Assembly: GCA_949710005.1 (NCBI GenBank)
Contig: OX453275.1
Location: 231,501 to 295,500 of the forward strand
Origin: Ricordea florida
Taxonomy: Eukaryota; Cnidaria; Anthozoa; Corallimorpharia; Ricordeidae
DNA: 64,000 nucleotides
Direction: 5' to 3'
Positions 32,201 through 40,318 of this stretch are shown one piece after another (within the stretch, counting starts at the first letter, position 1; every line of letters begins with the position of its first letter). The notes beneath the pieces are model-generated. The model was not told the DNA's origin and did no database searches. It saw only the letters and a program-made list of their open reading frames with translations. Position numbers and translations under genes: made by a program.

Positions 32201-33460
32201 ATGAAAGAATATGATCCTAACAAAGTTAAAAATTATATACAATATCTTGACGCAAATAATTTATATGGTGGAGCAATGAGTGAACCACTCCCAACTCATG
32301 ATTTAAAATGGATGAGCGAAAAAGAACTAATAAATTGGAGAAATATACCATGTATAGTAGAGGTTGATTTAAAATATCCGCGGCATTTTCATGATTTACA
32401 TAGTGACTACCCGCTTGCCCCGGAAAGAATTAAGGTTAATAGGGTTGAGAAATTAATACCAAACCTCAACAATAAGAATAATTATGTAGTTCATCATGAA
32501 ACACTAAAAAAATATGAAAGTCTAGGATTAGAAGTAACAAATATACATAGAGGAATTAAATTTAAAGAGTCTAAATGGTTAAAACCTTACATCGATTTGA
32601 ATACTAAATTGAGAGAACAAGCGAAAAACGATTTTGAAAAAGATTTTTTCAAACTTATGAATAATTCTGTATTTGGTAAAACAATGGAAAATCTTAGAAA
32701 AAGGGTAGATATAAGATTGGTTACTAATGAGAAAGAAGCAAGAAAATTAATATCAAAAGCTAACTATAATCGTAGAACTATTTTTTCTGAAAATCTTATG
32801 GCTGTTCATATGAATAAAACACATATAAAATACAATAAACCTATTTACTTAGGAATGTGTATTTTAGATATAAGTAAAGCAATGATGTATAACTTTCATT
32901 ATAATTATATTAAGCCAAAATATGGAGAAAAAGCTAAATTACTTATGACAGATACAGATAGTCTTGTATATGATATAGAAACTGAGGACTTCTATATGGA
33001 TATTACCCCAGATGTGATGGAAAGGTTTGACACTTCCAATTTTCCTGAAAACCATCCATCAGGTATTAAGACTGATAAAAACAAAAAAGTAATTGGTAAG
33101 TTTAAAGATGAAACCGGTGGTAAAATAATAACTGAATTTGTTGGCCTAAGAGCTAAGCTATACTCTTTCAAGACAGATGATGGTAAAGAGATAAAAAAGG
33201 ATAAAGGAATTAAAAAATCAGTTGTAGAAAAAAGTATAAGATTTGATGATTACAAGGAATGTTTAGAAAATAAAGTAAATCAGATGAGGGAGATGCAAGT
33301 AATAAGAAGTTATAAACATTTTGTTTATACTGAAACTGTTAATAAAGTTGCACTATCGGCCGATGATGATAAGAGAATAATTTGTAAAGATGGAAAACAT
33401 ACTCTACCATATGGACATTATCTTACTAAAACAGAATTAGGAGGTAATTCAGTATCATAA
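29255..33460 (+). CDS. Protein-primed family B DNA polymerase (pPolB)
   Basis: 1,401 aa. Replicates the linear element from protein-primed ends (family knowledge). Residues 1-40 form a SAP-like helix pair shared with the zinc-ribbon gene at the other end; ~60-130 are Pro-rich and then basic. A Cys2His-type finger lies at ~498-525 (FCDNCLHHFHLKRSLEKHEG). Exonuclease motifs: YADFEC (~560), NLSGYDAHLF (~717-730) and YLQSDVLLLAD (~898). Between Exo I and II sits an endonuclease VII-like His-Me finger (CHICEKELG, DHCHLTGKYRDAAHKECN, ~670-703). Polymerase motifs: A YLDANNLYG (~996), B NNSVFGKT (~1135), C DTDSLVYD (~1231). No break is seen. The start lies inside the terminal repeat, and the 3' end overlaps the convergent integrase by 43 bp. 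Confidence 0.93.
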   Translation: MEQQLRRLNVPQLKTLVRWYNIRGRSGFNKRELIGALINIPEITNNIQEIINNIVGIVNELRNTPIRPINQPNLPLPIPNIEPPPMRPRNQLNLPPLTIPQPMPSTPPGSPDRFRPGTPTGPPPQNINKPKPKNKKTKQTPFLGNVLNKFWNFVKPYIPKKVKNKTEELAKNFIERYKKVNKPKEIKSPPKRDYKKEGARPKILKRNEGKEIAGDFTPREYESAINGNYISYRIEGNKKNDEKTFLHKIKPKVIELIKQRVKSKKSLKTKFIFTCRFKKKLFDDIDKIYKYCDANFPSEKSEIVLESTDLSELFDRLTNEQLILFENFLNNESGWEFERVLFFDIFIDRFVPLLGGSYIPLPQELLNRNALINPKNYDEECFKWVITRAVYPTDKNPQRITKELIEQSKNFNWDGINFPSAIQDVVNFENQNDYDIAVYGYDEKIGVYPIKRSSKRGFKLIRLLLLTKETKDEEPNKHFVLIKNISALIRRQVTKRKCKLYFCDNCLHHFHLKRSLEKHEGYCYLYNEARIDMLKNKDGSPCFLSFRNFVKKMRIPFVAYADFECILNEIKQKCQLDKNKSYTNKYQFHKPVSFGCYIKSFNEKICKSRFYRYTAKSHEDDVAQKFVEYIEEEFKKIYKDCISYNKKRFKKFNKKMMTEVDEINYENATHCHICEKELGEDKVIDHCHLTGKYRDAAHKECNLNYKVPKFFPVIIHNLSGYDAHLFINNLAKTEGKIKLIPNNEEKYISFSKEIVVDTYKDKESGEMIDVKRDIRFIDSFKFMQSSLDSLSSNLTKCGKCDVCKGVIKGSRCLNPTDKNLHEITKYFEGEELKLLLRKGVFPYDWLDDFEKLNETQLPTKEAFYSKLSGKDISEDDYKHAKNVWKTFNMKTMRDYLNLYLQSDVLLLADVFENFRDVCQTNYCLDPAWYYTAPGLAWDAMLKLTKIELEMINDIDMLIMIEKGVRGGISQISHRYAKANNPYMKEYDPNKVKNYIQYLDANNLYGGAMSEPLPTHDLKWMSEKELINWRNIPCIVEVDLKYPRHFHDLHSDYPLAPERIKVNRVEKLIPNLNNKNNYVVHHETLKKYESLGLEVTNIHRGIKFKESKWLKPYIDLNTKLREQAKNDFEKDFFKLMNNSVFGKTMENLRKRVDIRLVTNEKEARKLISKANYNRRTIFSENLMAVHMNKTHIKYNKPIYLGMCILDISKAMMYNFHYNYIKPKYGEKAKLLMTDTDSLVYDIETEDFYMDITPDVMERFDTSNFPENHPSGIKTDKNKKVIGKFKDETGGKIITEFVGLRAKLYSFKTDDGKEIKKDKGIKKSVVEKSIRFDDYKECLENKVNQMREMQVIRSYKHFVYTETVNKVALSADDDKRIICKDGKHTLPYGHYLTKTELGGNSVS

Positions 33461-34410
33461 GGTATAACTTGTAATTCTTCCCTAACAAAACCCCGCCTAG
33501 GGCCATCAGTTAAATAATATAAAACCGGTTGATTAGGTGTAATCATACTTTTAGAAATATCATAAACTTTGATACTCCAAATAGGATCTGTGGCGCGCCT
33601 TTTTTCTCCACCTTCAATTTCGCCGGGAGATAATAAATATCTAACTTTAACATCTGGAGGTAGCCTAATCTCATCAAGCCCCACCTCGCGTTGGTAATTT
33701 TTAGTTTCAATATCAACCTCTTTCAGTTTTATAGCCTTATCAGGTTCTTTACCGGTTATTCTAGTTGGTGTATTATTCAAAGTTTTTAGAATAGCAGGCA
33801 ATCTTTTCACCCATACTCTTGATCGATCATCACTTACCATTTCTTGCGCATATTGATGACTAAATAATCTTTCACCTAATATTCTATTTGCTCTTTCAAC
33901 AAATGCTTGTGCCCTATGATTTCCAGCTTCACTTCTCTGTATTTTCACATTATGATAATTCATAAGTTTTGTAACCTCACCCATAAATTCTTTTCCTGGA
34001 TCGACCATTAATGTTTTAGGATATTTTAATTTTCTCGAATATATTTTTTCAAAAGCATTTGAAATTTCTCGACTTTCTTTTGAGGTTAACGGTTCAGAAT
34101 CTTTATATCTCGAGGCAACATCAACCACAACTAATGCATATTTATATGTTTTTCTCCCAACTCTATCATACGGTAAAAATAATAAATCTGCTTGGTGAAT
34201 CTGATTAGGTTTGTCAACAGTCCAGTGTGGTCTAGGTATATATTTGGGAGCTGGCAGATATATTTGCCATATTGCTTGTTTCTGAAGCCATTGTTTTGCA
34301 GAATTTTCACTTACTTTTGCCTTTTCAGCTAATTTAGGAATTGCAGAATATCCTTTCCAATATCCTTCAGTTGAATAATATATTTTTGAAAGTATATTTT
34401 CGTTATTCAT
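33418..34410 (-). CDS. Retroviral-type integrase (DD35E)
   Basis: 330 aa, complete. The N-terminal ~55 residues contain a helical DNA-binding part (IPKLAEKAKVS, AKQWLQKQA). The rve core has D75 (HQADLLF), D137 (MVDPGKEF) and E172 (FVERANR), exactly D-35-E. The C-terminal region (~255-320; VYDISKS, YYLTDGPRRGFVREEL) is chromodomain-like, as in Polinton integrases. It inserts the element; TG/CA ends and a 5-bp duplication fit retroviral-type end processing. It is divergent from the small gene at 34444, with a 33-bp shared leader. Confidence 0.92.
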   Translation of the reverse strand: MNNENILSKIYYSTEGYWKGYSAIPKLAEKAKVSENSAKQWLQKQAIWQIYLPAPKYIPRPHWTVDKPNQIHQADLLFLPYDRVGRKTYKYALVVVDVASRYKDSEPLTSKESREISNAFEKIYSRKLKYPKTLMVDPGKEFMGEVTKLMNYHNVKIQRSEAGNHRAQAFVERANRILGERLFSHQYAQEMVSDDRSRVWVKRLPAILKTLNNTPTRITGKEPDKAIKLKEVDIETKNYQREVGLDEIRLPPDVKVRYLLSPGEIEGGEKRRATDPIWSIKVYDISKSMITPNQPVLYYLTDGPRRGFVREELQVIPYDTELPPNSVLVR

Positions 34411-34443
34411 TTTAAGATTAACAAAAGAATCTTATAAATTAAA

Positions 34444-34659
34444 ATGGAGGAAGAAAAAATAAATTTTACCGGGTATCAAATAAACATTATGAAAAAAATT
34501 ATAATTAAAAAAATTCTAGATATGGAAGATGGCGATAATATTTTTAATGTTATGATTATGATACCAAATGCAAGAGAAAGTTTATTAAAACATATTGAAA
34601 AATTAGATAATAATAGGACAAAGGGGTTTCAGCGTAGCTGGCCGGCGAAGCCGGTTTAA
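34444..34659 (+). CDS. Small Maverick protein of unknown function (71 aa)
   Basis: A short Lys/Ile/Asn-rich frame between integrase and capsid, preceded by AGAATCTTATAAATTAAA, almost the same leader as the capsid gene (AGTATCTTATAAATTACA). Its last ~12 codons run through two mini-hairpins (34630-34654), so the 3' end may be younger than the rest. No domain recognised. In copy A the corresponding space is occupied by only a short leader. Confidence 0.5.
   Translation: MEEEKINFTGYQINIMKKIIIKKILDMEDGDNIFNVMIMIPNARESLLKHIEKLDNNRTKGFQRSWPAKPV
34630..34654. other. Two adjacent triloop mini-hairpins
   Basis: CAGCGTAGCTG followed by CCGGCGAAGCCGG. The second contains GCGAAGC, a heptamer known to form an exceptionally stable DNA hairpin with a GAA triloop. 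It lies just before the capsid promoter motif. Confidence 0.6.
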
Positions 34660-34668
34660 AGATTAACC
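34655..34668 (+). promoter_or_regulatory. Putative capsid gene promoter motif
   Basis: TTTAAAGATTAACC, ~20-34 nt before the capsid start, followed by ATCTTATAAATTACA at the start codon. Confidence 0.45.
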
Positions 34669-34688
34669 AAAGTATCTTATAAATTACA

Positions 34689-35951
34689 ATGACGTCTGAA
34701 AAAATTAATCCAAACAGAATTCCTAGAGAACCCTTTGGTTTGAAGGCAGAATCAACATTGAATAGAATTACTCTAAATCCATCCACGGCCAGCCCCGGAG
34801 AAACATTATATATAAATATTCCAAAACTTTCTGAGAATTTGGTGATTGTGCCTGGAAGTGTATCTTTACTATTTGACTTGGATGTTGATGGGCACGCTAA
34901 TAATACACTTGTGAATAATGTGGGAAGGAATCTTGTATCTAGATTTAAAGTTCTTTTTGGTGGTGAAACATTACAGGATACTCAAAGATATGATCTATTT
35001 CAAACATATCATGATTTATTCTTAACAGATGAAGAACGCGAAGATAGATTAAAACAAGGTATTTCTTCCGAAAATATGAGAAAACTTAGAACAAAAGCGG
35101 GAGATAAAAAAACACAAGATGTAAAAGAAGTAGCTCTTGCCGCGGTACATAATACAAAGTATAGAATACCAATAAATCACCCTATTTTAAACGATCATGG
35201 TGTTTTTTACCCGAAAGCATTAGAAAATCATCTAATATTTGAGATTACACTTGCCCTAATTAATGATATTGTTGTTTATTCCGATACAACTAAAACACCA
35301 TCATATTCAATCAAAAACCTTGAGTTAGAATATTCTTCCATTTCAAGCGAATACTTGGCCCGCGAGGCACAAGCCGCATATCAAATTGGTAAAGGATTCT
35401 TTTATGAAAATGTTACTTTACACAAAACTTTTACATTTTCCATAGGGGGTGATGGTGTTATAAATCAACATATTAATTTGCCTAGAAGATCAATGACGGG
35501 GGTATTATTTTTGTTTACATTACCATTTGCTGCAGGAACGCGCGATTCTGAGAATTTTTACAATCCTGGAATAACTTCTATTAATATAGATGTTGATGGT
35601 GTTCCAAATCGAGTATACTCTAGGGGAATGATTCCATCAGATCTGTGGGAGTCAGTAAAGAAACGATTTGAGAGAGATGATGTTTATAGTCCTCCATCCG
35701 GTTCCTCCCGATGGTCGGTAAAGGAAAAGGATTTTTATGCAGATAAGTTTGCTCTTTGGGTTGATATGAGAACTCACCCCGATAATCGCATTCATGGGGG
35801 AGGATTGGCATTAAATAATACACATGATGGTGTAAAAATAGAAATTAAAAGAAAACAGAGCGGATCTGGAACTGTAACATGTCATATGTTTGTTGTAGCT
35901 GATGCAATGATGGAAATTATGAATTCGAGTTTGAGATCAATTAAGTACTAA
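34689..35951 (+). CDS. Maverick major capsid protein (copy B)
   Basis: 420 aa, complete. It forms the main capsomers of the virion (double jelly roll in characterised relatives; inferred here from position next to the packaging ATPase and similarity to copy A). Visible landmarks: PSTASPGETLYINIPKLSE, VLFGGETLQDTQRYDLFQ, HPILNDHGVFYPKAL, YLAREAQAAYQIGKGFFYEN, LPRRSMTG, HPDNRIHGGGLALNNT, and the end EIMNSSLRSIKY. Compared with copy A (411 aa) it has an extra loop around residue 335 (YSPPSGSSRW). Confidence 0.85.
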   Translation: MTSEKINPNRIPREPFGLKAESTLNRITLNPSTASPGETLYINIPKLSENLVIVPGSVSLLFDLDVDGHANNTLVNNVGRNLVSRFKVLFGGETLQDTQRYDLFQTYHDLFLTDEEREDRLKQGISSENMRKLRTKAGDKKTQDVKEVALAAVHNTKYRIPINHPILNDHGVFYPKALENHLIFEITLALINDIVVYSDTTKTPSYSIKNLELEYSSISSEYLAREAQAAYQIGKGFFYENVTLHKTFTFSIGGDGVINQHINLPRRSMTGVLFLFTLPFAAGTRDSENFYNPGITSINIDVDGVPNRVYSRGMIPSDLWESVKKRFERDDVYSPPSGSSRWSVKEKDFYADKFALWVDMRTHPDNRIHGGGLALNNTHDGVKIEIKRKQSGSGTVTCHMFVVADAMMEIMNSSLRSIKY

Positions 35952-35978
35952 AAACATAATGTTATGATACAAAAAATC

Positions 35979-36608
35979 ATGGAAGATTTACGAGATAAAA
36001 TTCCTTTTCATTGTATTATAACAGGACCAACAAATTGTGGGAAAACAAAGTACCTAATTGAACAGCTACGAGGGCCTTTCCGAAAAATTTTTGATTACAT
36101 TGTTTTAATTTGTCCAACCTATTCCAAAAATAAAACCTATCATAATTTTGCTAGAGGAGATAAACGTTTCTTTGTATTATCGCCCGATGCCAGTAACATT
36201 GATGAGATTAATGAATTGTTAACTGATTGTCAAACTTTATTCTCTGGAACAAATACACTAATAATTTTAGATGATTGCGCCGTTTCTAATGATCTGAAGA
36301 AGCGATCCAATAAATTTATAGATTTAGCGTTCTCTGGAAGACATCATGGTTTGTCGGTTTGGGTTCTAACTCAGCAATTGACATCGATAGCAAAACCATT
36401 CCGTGAAAATGTAGCTTGTGTGATCTCATTCCATAACCCATCGCAAAAAGGAATGAAGATGTTTTTTGAAGATTACGGTGGTGATTTGGATTATGAATCG
36501 TGTAAAAAATTTGTACAACTCCTGAAAACTGAAAAATATTCTAGACTTTGTTTATCTTTGCGTTACCCATTTAATTGTTATTTGGAGATTCCGACAAAGG
36601 CGATTTAA
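35979..36608 (+). CDS. FtsK/HerA-type genome-packaging ATPase
   Basis: About 209 aa from the Met at 35979, chosen because copy A starts at the equivalent MEEL; an in-frame ATG at 35964 would add five residues. Walker A GPTNCGKT (residues ~16-23), Walker B LIILDDC, then GRHHGLSVWVLTQQL. It drives DNA into the capsid. It follows the capsid gene by 27 bp and precedes the 184-aa gene by 26 bp, so the three form a compact late cluster. Intact. Confidence 0.9.
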   Translation: MEDLRDKIPFHCIITGPTNCGKTKYLIEQLRGPFRKIFDYIVLICPTYSKNKTYHNFARGDKRFFVLSPDASNIDEINELLTDCQTLFSGTNTLIILDDCAVSNDLKKRSNKFIDLAFSGRHHGLSVWVLTQQLTSIAKPFRENVACVISFHNPSQKGMKMFFEDYGGDLDYESCKKFVQLLKTEKYSRLCLSLRYPFNCYLEIPTKAI

Positions 36609-36634
36609 AAATAGTAAATGTAACACCATAAAAG

Positions 36635-37189
36635 ATGGCAGAAGTTGAAGATTACATAGAAGAAAAGACTGTTGGAAAGGCAGAGGTAAAAGATAATAAT
36701 GATAATGATAATGAACTTGAAATAAAACAAGAATCACTAGCTATTCTAGCTGCTCTTGGAACCACAAAGGAATATTTAGGCGTTGATATGAGTTTGGGGG
36801 ATATAAAAAAATTATCTGTAAAAGATGTTGAAAAATATTATAATCGTTATCAAGCAGTAATGGGTAAGAAAATTAACGGTGGATTGGTGGATTCGTCCCT
36901 ACAATTAGTTTCTAAACTTATTTCATATTTAGTTCCAGTTGATGATATAGAATCTCTTTGCGATGATTTGAAGAATGATGATTTGGTTAATCGCGAACTA
37001 ACAAACATTGTAGGTCTCTTAGCATTGAAAGCAGGAAGATTGGCAGCACTTGCTAGCGGTATATTCCAGGTTGCTAAACACATCAAATTCAACAAAATTC
37101 AACAAGTTACAAGTACAATTACAGATGATTCTAACGCAACTGAGCAAAATACTAAGCAGGGTGTTGATGAACATGATACTGTTTACTAA
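36635..37189 (+). CDS. Conserved Maverick protein of unknown function (184 aa)
   Basis: Homologue of 162-677. An acidic, Asn/Asp-rich N-terminus, then the conserved core ESLAILAALGTTKEYLGV, MSLGDIKKL, VEKYYNRYQAVMGKK, followed by VPVDDIESL and an Ala/Leu-rich segment (LLALKAGRLAALASG). Conservation in both copies and constant position after the ATPase argue for a virion or assembly role. No known domain. Confidence 0.7.
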   Translation: MAEVEDYIEEKTVGKAEVKDNNDNDNELEIKQESLAILAALGTTKEYLGVDMSLGDIKKLSVKDVEKYYNRYQAVMGKKINGGLVDSSLQLVSKLISYLVPVDDIESLCDDLKNDDLVNRELTNIVGLLALKAGRLAALASGIFQVAKHIKFNKIQQVTSTITDDSNATEQNTKQGVDEHDTVY

Positions 37190-37227
37190 GCATACTATTA
37201 TTTTATTTACATATCATTCCTAAGCGG

Positions 37228-37242
37228 TCTAAAGATTTCTTA
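37228..37242 (+). promoter_or_regulatory. Putative Maverick promoter motif
   Basis: TCTAAAGATTTCTTA, 15 nt before the MSD start at 37258. Same 15-mer as at 37795-37809. Confidence 0.55.
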
Positions 37243-37257
37243 ATGATATGTAAAATA

Positions 37258-37770
37258 ATGTCTGACCAAACTGAACGAATTGAAGGAGGAACAGAAGTTG
37301 TTGATCGGGGCGAAGCCCCTCCCCGCTATGCGGAGCAAATTACTGCCGATCCTGCACCTGAAAATAAAGATGCCAAAAAACGGGTGAAAGACCCTAAAAA
37401 AGTCGCTGCTGGTAAGAAATTAGCTGAATATAATAAAAAAGCAAAAGAAGCATTAGCTAGGGAGATGAAACGCGAAGAGACCCTACGGGCCGCGGAGCAA
37501 AATGAAAATACAGAAAGTGAGTATAATCAAGAAAAGACAAATAACGAAGCGAAAGCTTGGCTTCCGGAGCTATCTTTTACAACCGTATTATCCATTGTTG
37601 GAATAGGGTTTACAGCATTTGATATGTTTATGAGATACCGACAAAAGGAGGATAATAAAAACAGAATACCTGATTTATCACAAGTTCCTAAATTACCACA
37701 ACCACCACCCACACAACCATCAAATATCCCACCACAACAGATAGATCGACCAAAAATTGGAATGATGTAA
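37258..37770 (+). CDS. Basic single-pass membrane protein of Maverick
   Basis: About 170 aa from MSDQTE (the start is matched by copy A at 126; an ATG at 37243 lies in the leader). The N-terminal part is charged, with KRVKDPKKVAAGKKLAEYNKKAKEA. One hydrophobic segment follows (LSFTTVLSIVGIGFTAFDMFM, ~residues 112-132), then a Pro-rich tail (LPQPPPTQPSNIPPQQ). The mini-hairpin GGGGCGAAGCCCC lies inside the N-terminal codons (37307-37319). Function unknown; possibly a membrane or virion accessory protein. Confidence 0.65.
   Translation: MSDQTERIEGGTEVVDRGEAPPRYAEQITADPAPENKDAKKRVKDPKKVAAGKKLAEYNKKAKEALAREMKREETLRAAEQNENTESEYNQEKTNNEAKAWLPELSFTTVLSIVGIGFTAFDMFMRYRQKEDNKNRIPDLSQVPKLPQPPPTQPSNIPPQQIDRPKIGMM
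37307..37319. other. GCGAAGC mini-hairpin inside a gene
   Basis: GGGGCGAAGCCCC, a 5-bp stem with a GAA triloop, followed by CCCCGCTATGCGGAG. It falls in the first codons of the gene at 37258 and is absent from the copy-A homologue, so it was probably inserted. Confidence 0.6.
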
Positions 37771-37794
37771 TTTTGATTTTAAGCCCTAAAGGGA

Positions 37795-37809
37795 TCTAAA
37801 GATTTCTTA
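37795..37809 (+). promoter_or_regulatory. Putative Maverick promoter motif
   Basis: TCTAAAGATTTCTTA, 18 nt before the start at 37828. Identical to the motif at 37228. Confidence 0.55.
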
Positions 37810-37827
37810 CTGATGTAGTAAAAAATT

Positions 37828-38046
37828 ATGTCAAACGAAAACAAACTTGTGAAAACTGTTACTGATTCTGCAGTCCTTATCGGATTAGCAGCTGGTGTTG
37901 GATATGTAGCTAAAAAGGCTATGAAAGAATCATTTATGAACGATCCATCCTCAAGTATTACAAATTATGCAAAATGGGTAGCTGTATTGTCAGGTAGTAT
38001 GTATCTAAAAACATATTTAGAGGATCAAAAGATTTTACCGAACTGA
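37828..38046 (+). CDS. Small hydrophobic Maverick protein (72 aa)
   Basis: Begins MSNENKLVKTVTDSA, then a hydrophobic Gly/Ala segment (VLIGLAAGVGYVAKKA) and a second weaker one (WVAVLSGSMYLKTYL). Probably membrane-inserted. It has its own upstream motif. No family recognised. Confidence 0.6.
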   Translation: MSNENKLVKTVTDSAVLIGLAAGVGYVAKKAMKESFMNDPSSSITNYAKWVAVLSGSMYLKTYLEDQKILPN

Positions 38047-38085
38047 GCGACCGACTAAGGGGAGGAACTCAAATTAAGGATTTAT

Positions 38086-38111
38086 CGGCTTCGCCGGTCC
38101 AGCAAAGCTGG
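38086..38111. other. Two adjacent triloop mini-hairpins
   Basis: CGGCTTCGCCG and CCAGCAAAGCTGG lie side by side between the 72-aa and 139-aa genes. Same architecture as the hairpins at 34630, 37307 and 40319. Confidence 0.6.
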
Positions 38112-38139
38112 TTTATAGACCTGAGCGAAGCGAAGAAAC

Positions 38140-38559
38140 ATGGCAACAATAGCAATGATGATTGGAGGAGCTATTTTGAATGCAACAACATTTGTTGGTG
38201 GATCATATCTTGCAAAATATCTCTCAGGTGATAAAACAGATACAGAACGAATACGACACGATAAAGCATTAGAAAAATATCAAAAAGATTATGCTGAATA
38301 TCAGGAAAAAAGACAGAAACTAATTGATTGGCAATCACAACAAAATGATAATAAATATCAGGCTTCAAAAAATATTTCTAATACCGATGAAGCTTTGAAA
38401 TTATATAGTGAGACACATGAACCAAAATTCTCTGAAACTCTGAAAGAGCCCCGCTTTGCGGATTATTATAGACCTAGTGACAATCAAAAGATGGGTGAAA
38501 TGGCATATGTAGGTGGTGGTATGTTGGCATTGGGTTATATGGTTAGTAAATTCTTTTAG
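38140..38559 (+). CDS. Maverick membrane protein (139 aa)
   Basis: An N-terminal hydrophobic stretch (MATIAMMIGGAILNATTFVG), then a charged, Gln/Lys-rich helical middle (YQKDYAEYQEKRQKL, ~residues 47-75) and a C-terminal hydrophobic segment (MAYVGGGMLALGYMVSKFF). It may span the membrane at both ends. Family unknown. Confidence 0.6.
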   Translation: MATIAMMIGGAILNATTFVGGSYLAKYLSGDKTDTERIRHDKALEKYQKDYAEYQEKRQKLIDWQSQQNDNKYQASKNISNTDEALKLYSETHEPKFSETLKEPRFADYYRPSDNQKMGEMAYVGGGMLALGYMVSKFF

Positions 38560-38577
38560 AGATAATTGTGTGATCAG

Positions 38578-38592
38578 TTTAAAGATTTCTTA
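38578..38592 (+). promoter_or_regulatory. Putative Maverick promoter motif
   Basis: TTTAAAGATTTCTTA, 17 nt before the start at 38610. Confidence 0.55.
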
Positions 38593-38609
38593 CTAATTGG
38601 TAAAAAATC

Positions 38610-39611
38610 ATGGCAGAAGGAGGAGAATTACCAGGAAATTTTGATCCTTTCGGGGTTGGTAAAGAAAAAGACCCTGATGATTATGATGAAAATGACGCAC
38701 TACTTGGTAGAAAACCATCACCAAAAAGAGTCATAGTAAATACATCTACAACCAGCGGTGATAGGAATTATGAGGAGGAGGGTGCTAGACCTAAAACCAA
38801 ATCAGGATATGAAAAATTACCAAGTGAAGATATAGAGATTGGTGATATGGGGATTGAAAGAAATAAAGATGAAGCTTGGACTAATATTTTAAAAAAATTC
38901 CCAAAGGCAAAACCTAATTTTCTTTTCAAATACAATGAATGGGGTAAAATCGAAGTTGCAATCCCTAGAAATTTAGGAGTAAAAGAAACATGGCATGATT
39001 TATTTGATGCGTATGGTGATGTAAACAAAAAATTACCAAAAAAAATTAGAGAACCTTTAGGTCGTACAGCAGGAGAAATTGTTGAAGATAATGATCTTGA
39101 GAACGCTAAGGAAGAAGATGAGATTGCTAAAAATGATAAGGAAATAAAATTCAACGAGGATAATCCACTTAAGACTCCAGAAACACGTCTCCGAACAGAG
39201 GCTCTAAAAGAGAAAAATGCTAAGATGAGGAATAATATAGCTAACAGGAATCGTGAGAATGAGAGAATGCAGGAAGGAATGTCATTAAGAGAGCGGGTAA
39301 AGACTATCTTCAAAAAGTATGGTTTTACAGTCTTTGCAGTTATGAGTGCTGTAGGTGTTGTTATTGGTGTTATAGTTTCTAATCTTTCTAAAGGCCTATC
39401 CACATTAGGGAAAGGTGTTGGTAATGGGCTGAAAGCTATTGGTAAGAAACTCGGTGAAATATTACCAGGAATGGTTGGGGCGATAGTTAGCTTTCTATTC
39501 AAAACAGCTGGCCAAGTTATTGGATTTTTAGGTGAAAATGCTTGGCTTTTGATAATGGCTGTTGTTCTATATTTTGTGGAACAAATGAAAGGTGGAAAGA
39601 AGAGAAAGTAG
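38610..39611 (+). CDS. Maverick protein with charged N-terminus and hydrophobic C-terminus (333 aa)
   Basis: Acidic N-terminal third with the EEGARPK phrase that also occurs in PolB (KEGARPK, ~residue 200), a charged coiled-coil-like middle (~155-225), then two or three hydrophobic segments (VFAVMSAVGVVIGVIVSNL, PGMVGAIVSFLFK, WLLIMAVVLYFVE) around Gly/Lys-rich amphipathic stretches (GKGVGNGLKAIGKKLGEI), and a basic tail. The layout suggests a membrane-active virion protein, but this is inference; no family match can be claimed. Confidence 0.65.
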   Translation: MAEGGELPGNFDPFGVGKEKDPDDYDENDALLGRKPSPKRVIVNTSTTSGDRNYEEEGARPKTKSGYEKLPSEDIEIGDMGIERNKDEAWTNILKKFPKAKPNFLFKYNEWGKIEVAIPRNLGVKETWHDLFDAYGDVNKKLPKKIREPLGRTAGEIVEDNDLENAKEEDEIAKNDKEIKFNEDNPLKTPETRLRTEALKEKNAKMRNNIANRNRENERMQEGMSLRERVKTIFKKYGFTVFAVMSAVGVVIGVIVSNLSKGLSTLGKGVGNGLKAIGKKLGEILPGMVGAIVSFLFKTAGQVIGFLGENAWLLIMAVVLYFVEQMKGGKKRK

Positions 39612-39612
39612 G

Positions 39613-39627
39613 TCTAAAGATATCATA
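39613..39627 (+). promoter_or_regulatory. Putative Maverick promoter motif
   Basis: TCTAAAGATATCATA, 19 nt before the start at 39647. Confidence 0.5.
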
Positions 39628-39646
39628 GTGATCAGTAAAACACAAT

Positions 39647-40261
39647 ATGGATGACTATAATAAAATTTATCCTCAACTACCTAATAATTCAGATCCCAGT
39701 TCCTCCCTTCAGTCGGTTAATTTCAGACTGCAAAAATCAAGCGAAGTATTACAAAATCTTGAGAGAGAAATTAAACATTATGAAGATGTAAGGAAAAAAT
39801 ACAATAGAGTGAGAGGAATATTTACAAAAATAAGTGTTTGTGGTGGTTTGATTTCAGTTATTCTATCTGCGAGTGGTCTCGGAACTTCTCTTACTGGTTT
39901 TGGCGCTGTTGTCGGTGTTCCTTTGGGTGTTGTTGGTGGGGTTTTTGGTGGATTATCGGTTGGATTCGGTTATGCATCAAAAAGACTTTCAAATAAAGTT
40001 AGTAAACATGAACAAACCGCTGCAATTGCAAAATCAAAATTAAACACCATTAACGATTTGGTTTCAAAGGCTTTGAAAGATAATGTTATATCCGATCAAG
40101 AATTTTCCATAATTTTGGCAGAGTTGGAAAAGTTCCAAAAACTAAAACTAGAGGTTCGTCAAAAATTTCGGAGAGTTACAGAAAAAAACTTAAACATGTC
40201 TCAGATAAGGAGAGAAGTTCGCGCAGATCTATTAAAAGAATTAACCGCTCCCGGACATTAA
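39647..40261 (+). CDS. Maverick glycine-rich membrane hairpin protein (204 aa)
   Basis: A coiled-coil-like N-terminal part (LQNLEREIKHYEDVRKKY, ~residues 36-55), then a long Gly/Val/Ala-rich hydrophobic hairpin (GGLISVILSASG, VVGVPLGVVGGVFGGLSVGF, ~65-110), then a second helical domain (KHEQTAAIAKSKLNTINDLVSKAL, DQEFSIILAELEKFQKLK). I recall similar proteins of unknown function from cnidarian Mavericks. Possibly a membrane-remodelling or entry factor (speculative). Confidence 0.65.
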   Translation: MDDYNKIYPQLPNNSDPSSSLQSVNFRLQKSSEVLQNLEREIKHYEDVRKKYNRVRGIFTKISVCGGLISVILSASGLGTSLTGFGAVVGVPLGVVGGVFGGLSVGFGYASKRLSNKVSKHEQTAAIAKSKLNTINDLVSKALKDNVISDQEFSIILAELEKFQKLKLEVRQKFRRVTEKNLNMSQIRREVRADLLKELTAPGH

Positions 40262-40318
40262 AAATTTCATTTGAAAGAACTGATGTTGGTTGCAATTGTT
40301 TTGCGGGGATTAGAAATA

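Noticed and set aside
38768..39502. 244-codon frame opposite the 333-aa Maverick gene
   Set aside because: Antisense shadow of a gene with better composition, start context and promoter motif.
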